DNA from: Lasiodiplodia sp. COLG20
Lineage: Eukaryota > Ascomycota > Dothideomycetes > Botryosphaeriales > Botryosphaeriaceae
NCBI GenBank assembly: GCA_009801085.1
Contig: VNWV01000003.1
Location: 3,906,001 to 3,970,000 of the forward strand
DNA length: 64,000 nt
Reading direction: 5' to 3'
The number at the start of each line of letters is the position of its first letter. Positions within the stretch are counted from its first letter, which is position 1. The notes beneath the pieces were generated by a model that saw nothing but the letters and a program-made list of their open reading frames with translations, was not told the origin of the DNA and did not search any database. The position numbers were made by a program, and so were the translations under genes. This document shows positions 33,957 to 44,031 of the stretch, one piece after another.

Positions 33957-34299
33957 TCATAAAGACGTCTCGAGCCGGTTCGATGCGATTGCCACGGCGT
34001 AGCACTTTGGCTGATCTTCGGCCCATCCGGTAAGCGTGTGTTGGAAGTAAGAGGAAGCTTTCTGGTCGTACATTTTCCTATTCGCATGAAGTGTCAATAT
34101 CCACAGGTTTAAACGGATCTTGGAGAGATGATCTTACGCCTTCGGGATCTGTCCCAGGACAACCTTGATATCCTTACACGTTGCTTGAGCCGATCTTTTC
34201 TCGGCGTGCCATTACGCAACCCTTCCAAATCCACACACCGGCACCCATGACAATGATCAGAACAAGGAAAGCCAGGAGCACTTCCCACAATGTAGCCAT
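33957..34299 (-). CDS. Possible 80-residue single-pass membrane protein
   Basis: Two exons, 34178-34299 and 33957-34077, separated by a 100-base intron with GTAAGG donor and AATAG acceptor, join in frame to 80 residues. The N-terminal half contains a clean transmembrane stretch (WEVLLAFLVLIIVMGAGVWI, residues 5-24) followed by positively charged residues (KGCVMARREK), so the C-terminus would face the cytosol. The C-terminal half (DQKASSYFQHTLTGW...) is polar and unlike anything I know. Both exons are too short to stand out singly. The model is supported by a good transmembrane segment, charge pattern and splice sites, but not by any known family, so it could be a chance reading. Confidence 0.35.
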
Positions 34300-35995
34300 G
34301 GTTAGTGTTCGGGTTTTATGAGGTAATGATGTGTATCAAAGGAATGGTCGATCGAATTGGTCAGGATCTCAGGGCCTCAGGCATTAAGTTTGGCGATGGG
34401 TTTTCATTCTCAGGTTGGGGTTTGCTCTTCTTCTATATCATGTGGCTCAGGGGCCACAGCTTCTCGCATCTGGACCGACTTGAGATGCCGCAGGCATCTT
34501 GGAAAAGCTTACTTCTGATACCATGTGAAGGTGAATACGCGGGAACAGTCGGTTTCCGAGTCCGAAACATGTGCACCTTCGTATTCTGGGGTGCTATGGC
34601 GGAGGCGCAGGCCCAATCGCGACGTGACGGCGGCACTCGGCACGCTCGGCTAAGCATAGGCAACGCGCTGCCATTGGTCACTTCACCATCTCCCGTCTCT
34701 TTGTACTGCGCCACTGCTACGCGTCCTTCCTAACTGTTTCGGGGAGGAAGTCTTGTTGTTTCGCATTGTGGGTGCCGCGGCCTTCCGGATGGCCCGCGGG
34801 TTCCTGTCGATCATCACCTTAAACTCAGCAGGTAGCCGTCATGTGCCCAACACCGAGCGTTGTTTCAACGGCGATGTGTGAAGTTATTTCTGAACAAAAT
34901 GGTTCATTGAATTGCGATTGACATCTAAGCAGTCTCATATTGCTCATGCTTGACATCTTGTGGTGCCCTGAGCCTGCGTTTGAAGGCCAAGGCCCAAGAA
35001 GATCATGCCGGCCGTGCATGATACTTTTGCCCGGTGCACCCGGACCAATACCTTATACTCCACCCACGTCATAGCTCAGTGAGTGGATAATGTTTACTTC
35101 CACATTTTCCATCTCTCAGTTCTGGTGTAGGCCGATGGGGTTTCGTGTTACTTCGATTTGACTGGACAATGACTTCCATATTTGCGTCTGTGAACATGTT
35201 CTACATTGAACTGTTTCCAAAGGCACAGCTAGAGGCTGATTCTTTCTGGATTGACTAACCTCGGATGAGCCCTCAGATGATACGCTGCAAATACACCGAA
35301 CGAGACCCACAACGGCTACATTTAGCCAAGCAAGGGCTGCAGTGGCTCCAAAGCATCGGACTGCCAAGTACCGAAAACGGTAGTATGGGAAAAAATGAGC
35401 AGGATGGAGATGTTTCGCGTTATTCCCTGATGTTTCATGCGAAATGCGATCAGCATACTGCTTCTGAGCCTTACAATAAAATCGGCAAATGAATTTCTAT
35501 GACGTAGATTATAAAGTACCGCGTTCAGGTCATGCCGCAGATCAAAGATGTGGCTAACATTCTTTTGTCTGTGCTACTTTATTAAGTAAGCAAAAAAGCC
35601 CACTAATCGTAAGCATACACCTAAAAGGTGGGCATACCACTGTGAAACCGATCGTTGTAGGCGCGCCTAGACCCGATAGCAAAGAGGGAATCGGGCCATC
35701 CAACCTTGATGCAAGGCGCGTTCTGCCAAAAACGGTCGGGAGCGGCTCGTTGGCATTCTTCGAATGTTGATTTTGCTCTTTTCGCAACGCCACGATTCCT
35801 GAAAGGGATGGAATTCTTGCTGCCGAGAAAACAGACTCCAAATACCCAATAGCTTCAAACTCATCTGATCACACAAGTTGCTGTTCATTTCCTGATGCAT
35901 GAGCAAGAACGCAGTAAGTGCATCGTTGCAAGAGATATAAGAACTACCTGCATCGATATCGCAATAACTTCGCAAGCATCGCCCGGAATTGCTCC
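34300..35995. other. Intergenic stretch with a ribosomal-DNA-like relic
   Basis: 1.7 kb without a convincing gene. Its middle (about 34800-34990) resembles 5.8S/ITS2/28S sequence on the minus strand (separate entry). The right end is the promoter of the Thr-rich secreted protein. A 142-codon frame at 34305-34733 is not protein-like. Confidence 0.45.
34800..34990 (-). pseudogene. Decayed 5.8S-ITS2-28S rDNA fragment (probable)
   Basis: Read on the minus strand, matches to fungal rDNA occur in the correct order. First is a 5.8S-like part around 34900-34925 in which ATTCAATGAACCAT stands for the usual ATTCAGTGAATCAT. Next is the ITS2 start, GCTCGGTGTTGGGCA at 34844-34858, for the usual GCTTGGTGTTGGG. 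Last is the 28S start, at 34819-34838, reading CTACCTGCTGAGTTTAAG for ATACCCGCTGAACTTAAG. Most of ITS2 is missing and the differences are mainly transitions. I judged this by eye against remembered rDNA, so the ends are approximate. Confidence 0.45.
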
Positions 35996-37183
35996 ATGGC
36001 CATATCTCTCACCATGATGCTCCCAGCAGTTGTCACTTTGCTTGCCGTCGCGAGTCTCGCGGCGGGCCAAATCACGATGACGACCTACACAATCGAGAAT
36101 TGCTTCACAGCCTATGAAAAGGGCCCAGTCAACATCACAAGCGTACCAACCTCGATAACCGTTAAATCAGCCACCGGCAATGGATTCGCACGGGGAATCA
36201 TCACGCCTGTAGTGACTGTGACTCCAGCCATTAGCACCGAGACAACAACATCGGTGTCAACTAATACCGTGCGCCTCACCGCACCCACTGAGGCCTTGAC
36301 ATCAGGAATTACAACTGTCACTACGACCTTCACCATCTCGTCAATCATCTCTTCCATCTCCACATTCACCAGCGTTGTATCAGTCAACTCAACCATCACC
36401 AACACCCCCACGACGACGATCCCGACGCAAGCCGACTTCACTCCAGTATCAGTCGACCTCGCATCTTGGGGCCATGTCCCCAGCCGGAAGAAGCAGAAGC
36501 AGAAGCAGAAGAAAAGATGGGGCGCGTTAAACGCGCGTAACGTCTTTGACAGGATGATGCTCGAAGCCCCCGGCGCCAGTCGCGGCAGCAACAACAGATG
36601 TCTATTCAAGCACCTAGAAGCACAGTCACCCCTTGAGACCGGTATCAGCCTTTATCCACCTCTCTTCCCCGTTTCTGTCAACTGTACGCAGACGGTTCGC
36701 ATCGATACCGTCCGCGTGTACCCCAAAAAAGGTACCATCACGTCGACCATCACAGCGCAGGCATCGACTACTACTTCAACCGCGACGTCCGCGGTCACAG
36801 CGACAACGACGATTGGCTCACAGCGTGTCAACGCCCTCTTGACGTTTACATCGGCTGTCACGACTGTGGTATCGTCTACGACCATCTCAGTGGTATGACT
36901 TTTGCTGAAAACCCAATTCTCTCTTTCTTTCGTGCCATGAAATACTAACAAAAGCTAGTCCACCACTTTCTCCACCCTCACCAACACCTTCACTGCAAAT
37001 GCGCCCGTCGCCACCGTGTTTGCTGCTTGCGCCGCCAACAATACCGTCAGCCGCGTGAACGGCAACCCCATTGCGGCTGGTGCGCAGGACTTGCTCGTGC
37101 TTACAGTCGCAGATAATCCGACGGACTGTTGTGAGTTGGTGCTGGTTGATACAACGCATGAAAGAACTTTTGCTATCATCTAG
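35996..37183 (+). CDS. Thr/Ser-rich secreted or cell-wall protein
   Basis: The ATG at 35996 opens a signal peptide (MMLPAVVTLLAVASLAAG then Q-I-T), which is why it is preferred over the upstream in-frame start at 35918. Exons 35996-36892 and 36959-37183 give 373 residues. The body is threonine/serine-rich (TTTFTISSIISSISTFTS, TTTSTATSAVTATTT), as in O-glycosylated wall proteins, and ends in FAACAANNTV...VADNPTDC, a Cys-containing module common in fungal mucin-like proteins. The segment 36446-36691 is lysine/arginine-rich, out of character, and bounded by GTATCA and a strong pyrimidine tract with GTACGCAG; it is exactly 246 bases (a multiple of three), so it may be an intron. A GTGAGT at 37131 could start another intron, which would alter the last residues. 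The C-terminus may be truncated. Confidence 0.7.
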
Positions 37184-37612
37184 GGATTGAAAGCCATACG
37201 CATATGCTCTAGGGCAAGATGCAGTTTGTTATGGACCCTCTAAGGTACCTTTCCTTGTCGGACCCTGGCTTTACTGTACGGAGNGAGTAGTCGCTGATTA
37301 AGAGACAGGAGGCGCTTCTGCTTTCTGATGGAGAACATTCATCATCGGCCATATGATCTTCTCCCCCATCCCCCATCTTCTTGTAAAAAAAAAAACAAGC
37401 GTGAAAAAAAAAACCAAGAAGAAGAGGAAGAAGGGAAGAAAGAGCGAAATAGTGCTTTAGGAAACACGATTGCATCCTGTGTTGGAAAGTTCCGTTTTTT
37501 GACCTCAGCGCCCGGAGCCTTTTCTTTTCCGCTGACACGGCCGCCCTTGGCGACGCGGCTCGACGGTTGAAGTTAAGGCGCTTTTCTTCGGGTATGGTTT
37601 GCATCACTGGTC

Positions 37613-37635
37613 ACCTTGTTACGACTTTTACTTCC
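37613..37635 (-). other. 18S rRNA 3'-end fragment (23 bases)
   Basis: The minus strand reads GGAAGTAAAAGTCGTAACAA followed by GGT, identical to the universally conserved 3' end of fungal 18S rRNA just before ITS1. Conservation stops at both sides, though some weak resemblance to 18S continues to the right. Too long an exact match to be likely by chance, but it is only a fragment. Confidence 0.55.
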
Positions 37636-38675
37636 GTGGGTTTGATCTGAGTTGCCAATCGACTGGGCAATTTTTTAAGACGGTAGCCGCAATCACCGAC
37701 GATCGTCTGGTTTTTCTCCACCCAGATATTGCTGGCTGGAAGATTTTTGCTCGCCCTTTCGTGATACTAAAAGTGCGACCTGGCTCGCGCTTTTGGATTT
37801 TTTCTGGATCCGAATCTTGGGAGTGGTGCTCGGTGGAGCTATTCTTTTGTATACAGGAACCCCTTCTGTTCATTTCGCGGCGCACTTGCGGCAGATTCGC
37901 CTGGCAGTTGTTCTGTAGCTAGATGATTAACAAAGACTCCGGTCAAGAGGCGCACATACGTAGATACTTGTTGCGAGTCCCTGTTTCTTGAGTTTCTTGT
38001 AGTGTGACGTGTCTTCTCGCTCCACTGCTGCTGCATGGCGGTATGGCAAACCGAACGACACACCTTACCAATCCTAGGCCCTCTCGACGCGTCTGTATAG
38101 CCATGGTCAACCTGCGTCCGACGTCAGAGCGGAGCGGCTGTACATCACGGCGACGGCAGCCGATATGAGTGCGTGTTGGAGTTGGTAAGAGATGTCGTGG
38201 TTACTGATGCCGATAGTGAGCAGACGGACATTTTGGAGTCGAAGAGACATGGGGCTGGCTTTTATGCAAATATTTCTGTAAGGGTCTGGTACAGCGCCGT
38301 ACCAGAGCCCAGGCATTGCGTTCCTTCTCTCTCTGATTTGTTGGTGCTGGGTGGCTCAGGGCTCTCTGCTCGTCATCGTTCCAAACTCTCCTGGGTGAGT
38401 CATCGATATTTCCTGCAAGCCAAATTCGAGATAGTGACATGGGATGCGCCACTTCTCAACCAAGTGAACTGCGCAGTTGTATGGTAAGGATACCTGCTGT
38501 AAATTTGCTTCCAAACACTGAACAATAAACTGCTCCAACAAAGCCCACTGAGTCCATGATTTGTCTCCTTTGTCTGGCGGTTCTTTCTGCAGCCACGGTC
38601 GCTTCTCCTTTGTCGAGGTTGCTGGTTGTATTTCGACAAAGGAATTGTATCCTGACGTGTGCCGACACTGAACCA

Positions 38676-38683
38676 TATAAAAA
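38676..38683 (+). promoter_or_regulatory. TATA box of the small Cys-rich protein gene
   Basis: TATAAAAA lies 150 bases before the ATG at 38826, followed by a CT-rich and CA-rich leader (TTTCACAATCTCAACACCC). A consensus TATA suggests a strongly or inducibly expressed gene. Confidence 0.55.
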
Positions 38684-38825
38684 CAGAGAGACTTCTTTCC
38701 GGTTTCTCACAGCAACGAACTCGAATCTTCAAACCTGAGGACTTCAAGCTTTGCAACCCCTTACGACAACAAGTTTTTCAGAAGCTTTCACAATCTCAAC
38801 ACCCTCCTAATTCCGCCTAGCAGCC

Positions 38826-39047
38826 ATGTATGAGAAGCCGCCGACCACGTGGAAGTGCCACAAGTGTGGCAAGGACGACTCCGAGGAAAATGAGAGGTGC
38901 CCAGGCTGCCCCATCGAGGATGAGAAGCCGATCACTTGGGTTTGCTGCCAGTGCGGCAAGACTAACTCTGGCGATGATGAGGAGTGCGCTACCTCGGGCT
39001 GCGGACACTGCCCTGGTATGGAGGGCTGCTGTGAGTGGGACTGGTAG
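38826..39047 (+). CDS. Small Cys-rich protein with two RanBP2-like zinc ribbons
   Basis: 73 residues, single exon. Two related modules each start with a Trp two residues before a Cys-x2-Cys pair: WKCHKCGKDDSEENERCPGC (residues 9-28) and WVCCQCGKTNSGDDEEC (39-55), followed by a third Cys-rich piece, GCGHCPGMEGCC. The Trp-x-Cys-x2-Cys-x(10)-Cys-x2-Cys spacing is that of RanBP2-type zinc fingers, which bind RNA or ubiquitin in other proteins. There is no signal peptide, so it is probably intracellular. The rest is acidic. A GTGAGT near the 3' end (about 39030) could be a donor, but splicing to the AG near 39087 would end the protein at once, so the unspliced form is preferred. Small fungal proteins of this pattern occur in many Pezizomycotina; I know of no function. 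Confidence 0.75.
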   Translation: MYEKPPTTWKCHKCGKDDSEENERCPGCPIEDEKPITWVCCQCGKTNSGDDEECATSGCGHCPGMEGCCEWDW

Positions 39048-39427
39048 GAGATTGAGACAGACTTGTGCTGACACTGAGTCGGCATAGAAGGTAAGTGGAT
39101 CTCGTGAAAATGAGATCGAGTGAAAGACAGTTCGAGCATACTCTAGAGAGAATATCATACCGGGTATTTCTTAGGAAAAAAAATTGAGAAAATGGATTTA
39201 TCCACCAACTTGAAGGCTCATGTATTCAAAGTGAAGACACCATTGGCTCGTGCAAATAATCCTTGCTTCTACCAGCAAAACTTTGATTTTGATGTGTGTG
39301 GCCATAATATGATGAACTTTTAGCATGTCTTAATTCTGTTTGTTTCCCTTTTGAGTGCCCCGCCGCGGCATGTCCGGGTGGACTGTTGCCACATAGGAGA
39401 ATACGCTTCTCATCGAGCACCATCCCC
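39048..39427. other. Intergenic between convergent genes
   Basis: 3' flanks of the Cys-rich protein and of the Seo1/Fen2-like transporter. Nothing else seen. Confidence 0.5.
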
Positions 39428-41360
39428 TCACCGCAGCCCCGCCTTCCTCGCCTCGGTCCCCTCCTCCGCCGCAACCTCCACCACGACGCCCTCCTCGCCC
39501 TTCTTCCCCGCACCAACCACGTCCTCCTCGTCTCTCTCACTACCGCTCCCCCCGTCGAAACCCTCCTCGACCAACCGCCCATTCCTCCCAACATACCACC
39601 TCAGAATAAGAATAAGCAAACCGCTAACAACAGCGAAAGCAGTAGCGAGCGGGAAGCCGAGCGGGTAGCGGGGGCTGTCGGCGGTGCGCCAGGCGCGCAG
39701 CGGGATGGTGGCGTGGCCGACGTAGACGAGGGTGACGGCGATGCCGACGGCGACGCTGCGCGCCTCGGGCTCGCGCCGCAGGATCTCGGCCAGCCAGGCC
39801 ACCAGCGAGTAGCCCCAGGCCGCCGTCGTGAAGGTCAGGAAGTAGAAGGTGAGGATCGTCGGCGTCGAGGCGGGCCAGGCGGAGAGGACGGCGCAGGAGA
39901 GGGTTTGGATGGCCTGTGCAAGTATGTTAGTATGTGGGGGTTGAGTTTTTGTTTAGGGGGCGTTTGGACGTACGACGGCGAAGATGGACACTTGCCAGCG
40001 CCAGCCTTTCCAGTCGCTGATGGCGTTGAGTCCGATCGAGCTGACGACGGAAAGTCCGTAGCCACCGAGCGGGATGAGGTTGACTTTGTAAGTGCTGAAC
40101 ATGGGCGTGCCGTCGGCATGTGTTAGGCCCTTGAGGTAGAGTAGGAAGTATGAGTTTGCGCGCTGACTCCAAGCGTAGGGAAGATATGCTGCATTGTATG
40201 ATTAGCTCAAACATCATCTCCTTTGTGTTGTTACGTCGTTCGTGTACGTACCAAGGATGAAAATCCAGCAGACGGGATTGATGGCCATCTTGCGAAGCTT
40301 GACTACCAGCGTCTTACGATTAATCATCTTGGCCGTCTCCGTGCCGTGATCGGCCATGCGCGCGCGGGAGAGCTCGCGTTGCTCGGGTGTAAGCCACAGG
40401 GCCCGAGTAATGGCAGGGGAATCTGGTATGGTGAAAAGGCCAAGGAAGCCCCAGAACATGGTTATGCAGCCACTATGCGAATATATCAGCTTAGTTTGGT
40501 GATTCCCTCAAAATCTGAACGTGGAACTTACGAGACAATAAAGAGCCACTGCCATCCCTCGAGCCCATTGACGCCATTCAGGTTCTTATACAAGGCTGCT
40601 TGAAGGATACCGAGGAACATGTTGCCAACCACGCCGCTGACGCCAAAGATGGCGAGACGAGTCGCAAGCTCTTTCGGCGTATACCAGTTGAAAATCAGAG
40701 CGACGAGGCCAGGCCATGACGTCTGAAGTCATTGATGTCAGCTTTACGTGCATTGATGCCTGGTACTATCGGGGTACCAACCGACTCGAATATACCAAGG
40801 AAGAATCGAATGGCGTAAACCGTTTGCGCATTTTTTGACCTGTAAGTTCTACGGTCCCAAGTCAATCTCTGTTTTGTGAAGAACTGTAATGCAAACAAAC
40901 TTACACCAAGGTGAGGGCTCCCCAGATTATCTCGCAGACAGGCAGGAAGATGGAGGGCCGCCACTACAAGAGTATAAGTGAACACTCAACCGCAGCACCG
41001 GCTTGAGGAATGACAAACCATTGTCTGTATGACTTGGGCAGGCACGATGCCGAGAGCGTAGCCGATAGAGAAGTATGTAGTGAACTCAACAAGCTCATTA
41101 CCATTTAGGCTGAGAGCCTCCTTCATTCCGGAGACGTAAGCCTGGGTCGTCGCTGATTGGTCCATATCCTATTCAGTAACGGTCAGAATGCATCATCCAC
41201 TGTAACACCTTCTAGATCTGCTGACCTTGGTCAATCCTGCGACAAATGCCCAAGCCAGCAGACATACGTCTATCTTGAGCAGCAATCGACGCTCAGGATC
41301 CGCGAAAGGCTTGACAAGCGCACCAAACCATCCTGAACTCTGGTTCTTTGCAGTCGACAT
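39428..41360 (-). CDS. MFS transporter, Seo1/Fen2/Vht1-like branch of the Dal5 family
   Basis: Eight exons (41226-41360, 41019-41168, 40905-40963, 40782-40839, 40532-40722, 40252-40472, 39974-40188, 39428-39913) give 504 residues. Two of them are only 58-59 bases, and one splice pair (40782/40722, giving FES-TSWPG) is less certain than the rest. Family landmarks: LLLKIDVCLLAWAFV, MDQSATTQAYVSGMKEAL, NGNELVEFTTYFSIGYALG, RPSIFLPVCEIIWGALT, IRFFLGIFES and PGLVALIFNWYTPKELATR. These resemble yeast Seo1, Fen2 and Vht1, which move small organic acids, vitamins or sulfur compounds with protons. It diverges from the TauD-like dioxygenase across 1.2 kb, so a sulfonate or a related acid is an attractive but unproven substrate. 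The C-terminal tail is acidic and cytosolic. Confidence 0.88.
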
Positions 41361-42592
41361 TATGACGGTGACGTCCCTCCGTCAAATGCACGTTTGGATG
41401 GAAGTGAAGTGGTTGGTGGTGTTTGAAAAATAAATTTCTTCATTATTGATATGGCAGAGGTCAACGATGCCTGCTGCATGCTGCAAAGCTGCCTTACGAA
41501 TCTGACCCCAATCTTGCGTGCTCGGTAAAAGTCTTGGTACTGGCAGTAGTCCTCAGAGTAGGTAAGCAGCCAGCCCGGACAGTTGGGTCTGGTCAGACCT
41601 GAGTCAATGACAACAGAGAAGTGGTTTTTCGGTGCGATGAGTGAGACAGCGCTCGCTCCACGCGTCCATACATGGGCACGAGCCCAAAGAGGCAACAATT
41701 GGGAGGCTGCCTATCGGCGATTGAATATTGTCGTCGGCTAATGGTGGGCTCCTTAGTCATGATCTTGCATACGAGCCGCAATGCGGAGCAAGCCGGGCAG
41801 GTGAGCCTGGACCGGTACCGAGAGCAGCCACAGAGCCACCCTCCCGGAGCAACTTCCAGCGGCGGATAGCAGACTGGACCCTCACCGGGCCGGACCGCGC
41901 GAGACAGAATGCAGAGTTTTATCGGAGAGAATTCATGCAAGTGAGAGGAAGCGGCAAATCAGGACCTGCATAATTAAGGACTCCAGGCCCGTCTGATCAC
42001 CTGTGCAGACCCCCACCCATTGCGCCACTACATTAATGAAAACGTTGCCACTTAGGCAAGAGATACTACCTTGCTATCGATCCAATATGGCGCGGAACAG
42101 ATCCGTCGGAAAGGCCTTCCTCGTTGACCACTTCGCCGGCATCCCCGAATTAAAGCTAAAACTTGCAGGATTCCCTCAAGTGGGGTGACTCTGAGGGAGC
42201 ATTTTTGCGGGTCCCCATGCGATGGACAAATATCAGCTCCATATTGCGAATATCCTTGGCGAGCAACACCAAACCCGCCCCGCAAAAGAAGCATCACGAA
42301 GCTATTCCCAAAATGCACGGGATCAGCACTCGTACACACCCAACCAAGTAAAGTGTCTAGACGTGTCGAGTAAAGCGCGCGGGAGCTAAGGACAGCGCGT
42401 GGGCAGGGTTGCCAGTTGACGATGGCACAAATGGACAGTGACGCCTTCATCAGCCTCCGCCATTTGCTAGCTGCTCCTTTGCCCGCCACACGCGTCCCTG
42501 AAGAAAAAAAGTAAACAAGAACTGCATCCGCCTCATCTTATTTATCGCTTCAACCGCGTATACCCGCCTAAAGGATCGACACGCCCGCCAAC
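41361..42592. promoter_or_regulatory. Divergent promoter, transporter / TauD-like dioxygenase
   Basis: 1.2 kb with no gene-like frame. Several scattered TATC/GATA cores occur (for example near 41711, 41866 and 42074), at a density that I would not call unusual. I did not find a perfect palindromic CYS3/MetR site (ATG-N4-CAT). Confidence 0.4.
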
Positions 42593-44031
42593 ATGGTCAC
42601 CACAACCGAGGCAACCAATCCATCATCCTCGGCCTCCCAATCCGGAGGACCTCTCTACCCGCACTACCTGCCAGTCCGGCCCGAGGGCTTCACGCCCACG
42701 CTCGACGTTCCGCCCTTCGAGGCTGCAGAGCCCGGCCTTCGCGCCGACCCGGCGAAGCCCGACCTCTTGGGCGCGAAGGGCGGCGCGAGCGTGCTGAACA
42801 TCACGCCGCGCATAGGCACTGAGATCCGGGGCGTGCAGCTGAGCGCCCTCTCCAAGGCCGGGCTGGACCAGGTGGCGCTGCTGGCCGCCGAGAGGGGCGT
42901 CCTTGTGTTTGTAAGGAAAATTGCAATTCATTCGTGATTTTGATTTTGATATAGAAGTTCACTTTGTATGAATGGGATTTTTGACGTGTGTGTATGTTCG
43001 TTCGCTCCGTCGAGTAGAGAGACCAAGACTTCGCGGACATCGGCTTCGACAGGCAGCGCGAGATCGCAGAGCACTATGGCCCGTTGCACAAGCACCCCAC
43101 CATGGGCTATCCAGAGGGCACAGGACCCGAGTTCCACGTCGTTTACGCCGATGAGAAAGTGTGAGTAGAGCAGGAAGCAGCTTCGAGCCATATTCACTTC
43201 CTCCTAGGATGCTTTCGACCCCAGAAGGGAAAATGAAAGAGAAAGAACTCACTGACACCACCTCCTCTTCCCCCTATACAGAGGCAACCTCCGCACCCTC
43301 CTCGGCCCACGCACGACCTACGACCTCTGGCACATCGACCAGACCTTCACGCCGAACGTGCCATCAACAACCTTCTTCTTCAACCTCGAGACGCCCGCGG
43401 CCGGCGGCGGCGACACGGCCTTCACCTCGCTGACGGCCGCCTACGCCGCGCTCTCGCCCACCTTCCGCCGCACCCTGCACTCCTTGCGGCTGCTGCACAC
43501 CAGCGCCTCGGTCGGCGAGGTCGCCCGCGTGGGCCAGGAGCGCGCCCTGCGCGAGGCCGTCAAGGCCGAGCACCCGCTCGTCATCGCGCACCCGGTGACG
43601 GGCCAACCCGCGCTGTTCGTCAACCCGACCATCGCGCGCGAGGTCGTCGGGTGCCTACCTGAGGAGAGCGCGCACGTGCTGCGGTTCTTGCACGAGCACA
43701 TCAGGAGTTTGGACTTTTCGTGTCGGGTGAGGTGGGAGAAGGGGACGGTGGTGGTTTGGGATCAGGTGAGTGACTACTCTTGCTTTTTTGTCGGTTGTTC
43801 GCTGCTACTGCTGGCCATCGTCTTGAATGTTGATAAAGGGGCAAACTTGGCCCCTCTGCTTGTGTTCTGTGGTCGGAAGTGCTAATCGATGTACGTGTCT
43901 TGGTTTAGAGGAGCGCGGCGCATACGGCGATTCCAGATTTCGAGGAGGGCGAGAGGAGGCATATGGTTAGGCTGCTGCCTTACGGGAGCATTCCGCAGGC
44001 GTATGCGCGGGAGAACGGTGCTGAGAAATGA
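42593..44031 (+). CDS. TauD/TfdA-family Fe(II)/2-oxoglutarate dioxygenase (Jlp1-like)
   Basis: Four exons (42593-42910, 43018-43160, 43282-43765, 43909-44031) give 355 residues. After a Pro-rich start (PLYPHYLPV, typical of fungal members), IGTEIRGVQLSALSKAGLDQ and GVLVFRDQDF are family motifs. The iron ligands are H171 and D173 in LWHIDQTFTPN and H320 in RSAAHTAIPDF; an Arg-containing segment follows for 2-oxoglutarate. Members oxidise taurine and other sulfonates, releasing sulfite for sulfur supply, or act on alpha-aryloxyacids and related acids. The HxD context is WHID, not the WHSD I remember for sulfonate enzymes of the Jlp1 type, so substrate range may differ. Its neighbour is a divergent transporter, and the next gene to the right is the sulfur regulator MetR, which would suit a sulfur-scavenging role. 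Confidence 0.92.

Larger units (their letters stand above)
37184..38825. other. Intergenic stretch with an ambiguous base and purine-rich tract
   Basis: No gene recognised. It contains the only N of the window (37284), a purine-rich A/AAG tract at about 37385-37450, a 23-base match to the 18S rRNA 3' end (37613-37635) and, at the right, the promoter of the small Cys-rich protein. The sequence around the N could be an assembly join. Confidence 0.5.

Noticed and set aside
37296..37306. TAAGAGACAG near the ambiguous base, recalling a sequencing-adapter end
   Set aside because: Only ten bases match and such a match is quite likely by chance in 64 kb on two strands.
41361..42592. GATA cores in the transporter/TauD promoter as nitrogen sites
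   Set aside because: They are scattered singly over 1.2 kb, at about chance density.
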